Shown here: positions 63,890 to 64,000 of the stretch, piece by piece
Layout: each line of letters begins with the position of its first letter
Numbering within the stretch: position 1 is the stretch's first letter
Assembly: GCA_013215145.1 (NCBI GenBank)
Contig: JABSRP010000041.1
Span: forward strand, 1 to 64,000
Reading direction: 5' to 3'
Length of the DNA: 64,000 nucleotides
From: Pseudobacteriovorax sp.
Lineage (GTDB): Bacteria; Bdellovibrionota_B; Oligoflexia; Oligoflexales; Oligoflexaceae
The notes under the pieces: generated by a model
What the model was told of the DNA's origin: nothing
The model's database searches: none
What the model saw: the letters and a program-made list of their open reading frames with translations, nothing else
Position numbers and translations under genes: made by a program

Positions 63890-64000
63890 CCGCTTACCTT
63901 GTAACAAGCGGAAACCCACGTTGTTTTTTTGGGGGGGAATCCCCCAGGTGAAAACTTGTCTAATCGATCGTGTGATTCCCGTGGAGGCAACACAAAAGCC

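Noticed and set aside
1-64000. CRISPR array, tRNA, rRNA or prophage
   Set aside because: No regular short repeats, no cloverleaf or rRNA-like sequence, and no phage structural genes were seen.

Overview
The window looks like a chromosomal segment of a free-living or predatory Gram-negative bacterium of moderate GC (about 45% by eye). The style fits the Bdellovibrionota/Oligoflexia group: many lipoproteins, TPR and beta-propeller exported proteins, several CheA-like sensor kinases outside chemotaxis operons, and frequent TTG starts with strong Shine-Dalgarno (SD) sites. The taxon is an inference from gene style; no rRNA, tRNA, CRISPR array or intact insertion sequence was seen.

Layout. 1-10.3 kb: tail of a Ser/Thr kinase-AAA-GAF-SpoIIE signalling protein cut by the window edge, an exported barrel-like protein, asparagine synthetase divergent from an AsnC/Lrp regulator, a small exported protein, a LON-domain protein and an alpha/beta hydrolase. 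10.4-17.8 kb: a likely operon of exported TPR protein, MoxR ATPase, DUF58 protein, TgpA-like transglutaminase and a small SET protein. 17.8-25.4 kb: a TPR-CheA-like kinase convergent with that operon, then a redox operon (di-haem peroxidase, two cupredoxins, and a second CheA-like kinase interrupted by an in-frame amber codon). 25.4-31.4 kb: a helical protein of unknown function, response regulators, a lipoprotein cytochrome c, GTP cyclohydrolase I, and an ArsS-like radical SAM protein with its CMD-family partner. 31.4-43.4 kb: exported nuclease, small exported protein, a 39-bp perfect inverted repeat, a receptor-L-like lipoprotein, a lipin-like lipoprotein phosphatase, a hybrid kinase preceded by a frameshifted solute-binding protein, and an AsmA protein. 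43.7-48 kb: a poly-cysteine lipoprotein, a Tat-type SDR with a poly-C promoter spacer, and a LysR regulator divergent from a second SDR. 48-55.4 kb: a Big/PA14 surface lipoprotein, small exported proteins, and a terpenoid-like cluster (P450 with an in-frame stop, a thioesterase, a convergent terpene cyclase). 55.4-64 kb: an AT-rich accessory stretch with a decayed transposase-like remnant, a 7TM CheA-like kinase with a small partner, a 1-kb gene-poor gap, a beta-propeller lipoprotein and a small Cys-rich lipoprotein.

The recurrent theme is signal transduction through large multidomain kinases with HPt plus CheA-type ATPase modules (three copies), coupled to envelope proteins. Three genes are interrupted (amber in a kinase, ochre in a P450, one-base insertion in a poly-G tract of a binding protein), and a poly-C tract sits inside a plausible promoter. 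Together these raise the possibility of phase variation, recoding, gene decay or sequence error, which resequencing would separate.
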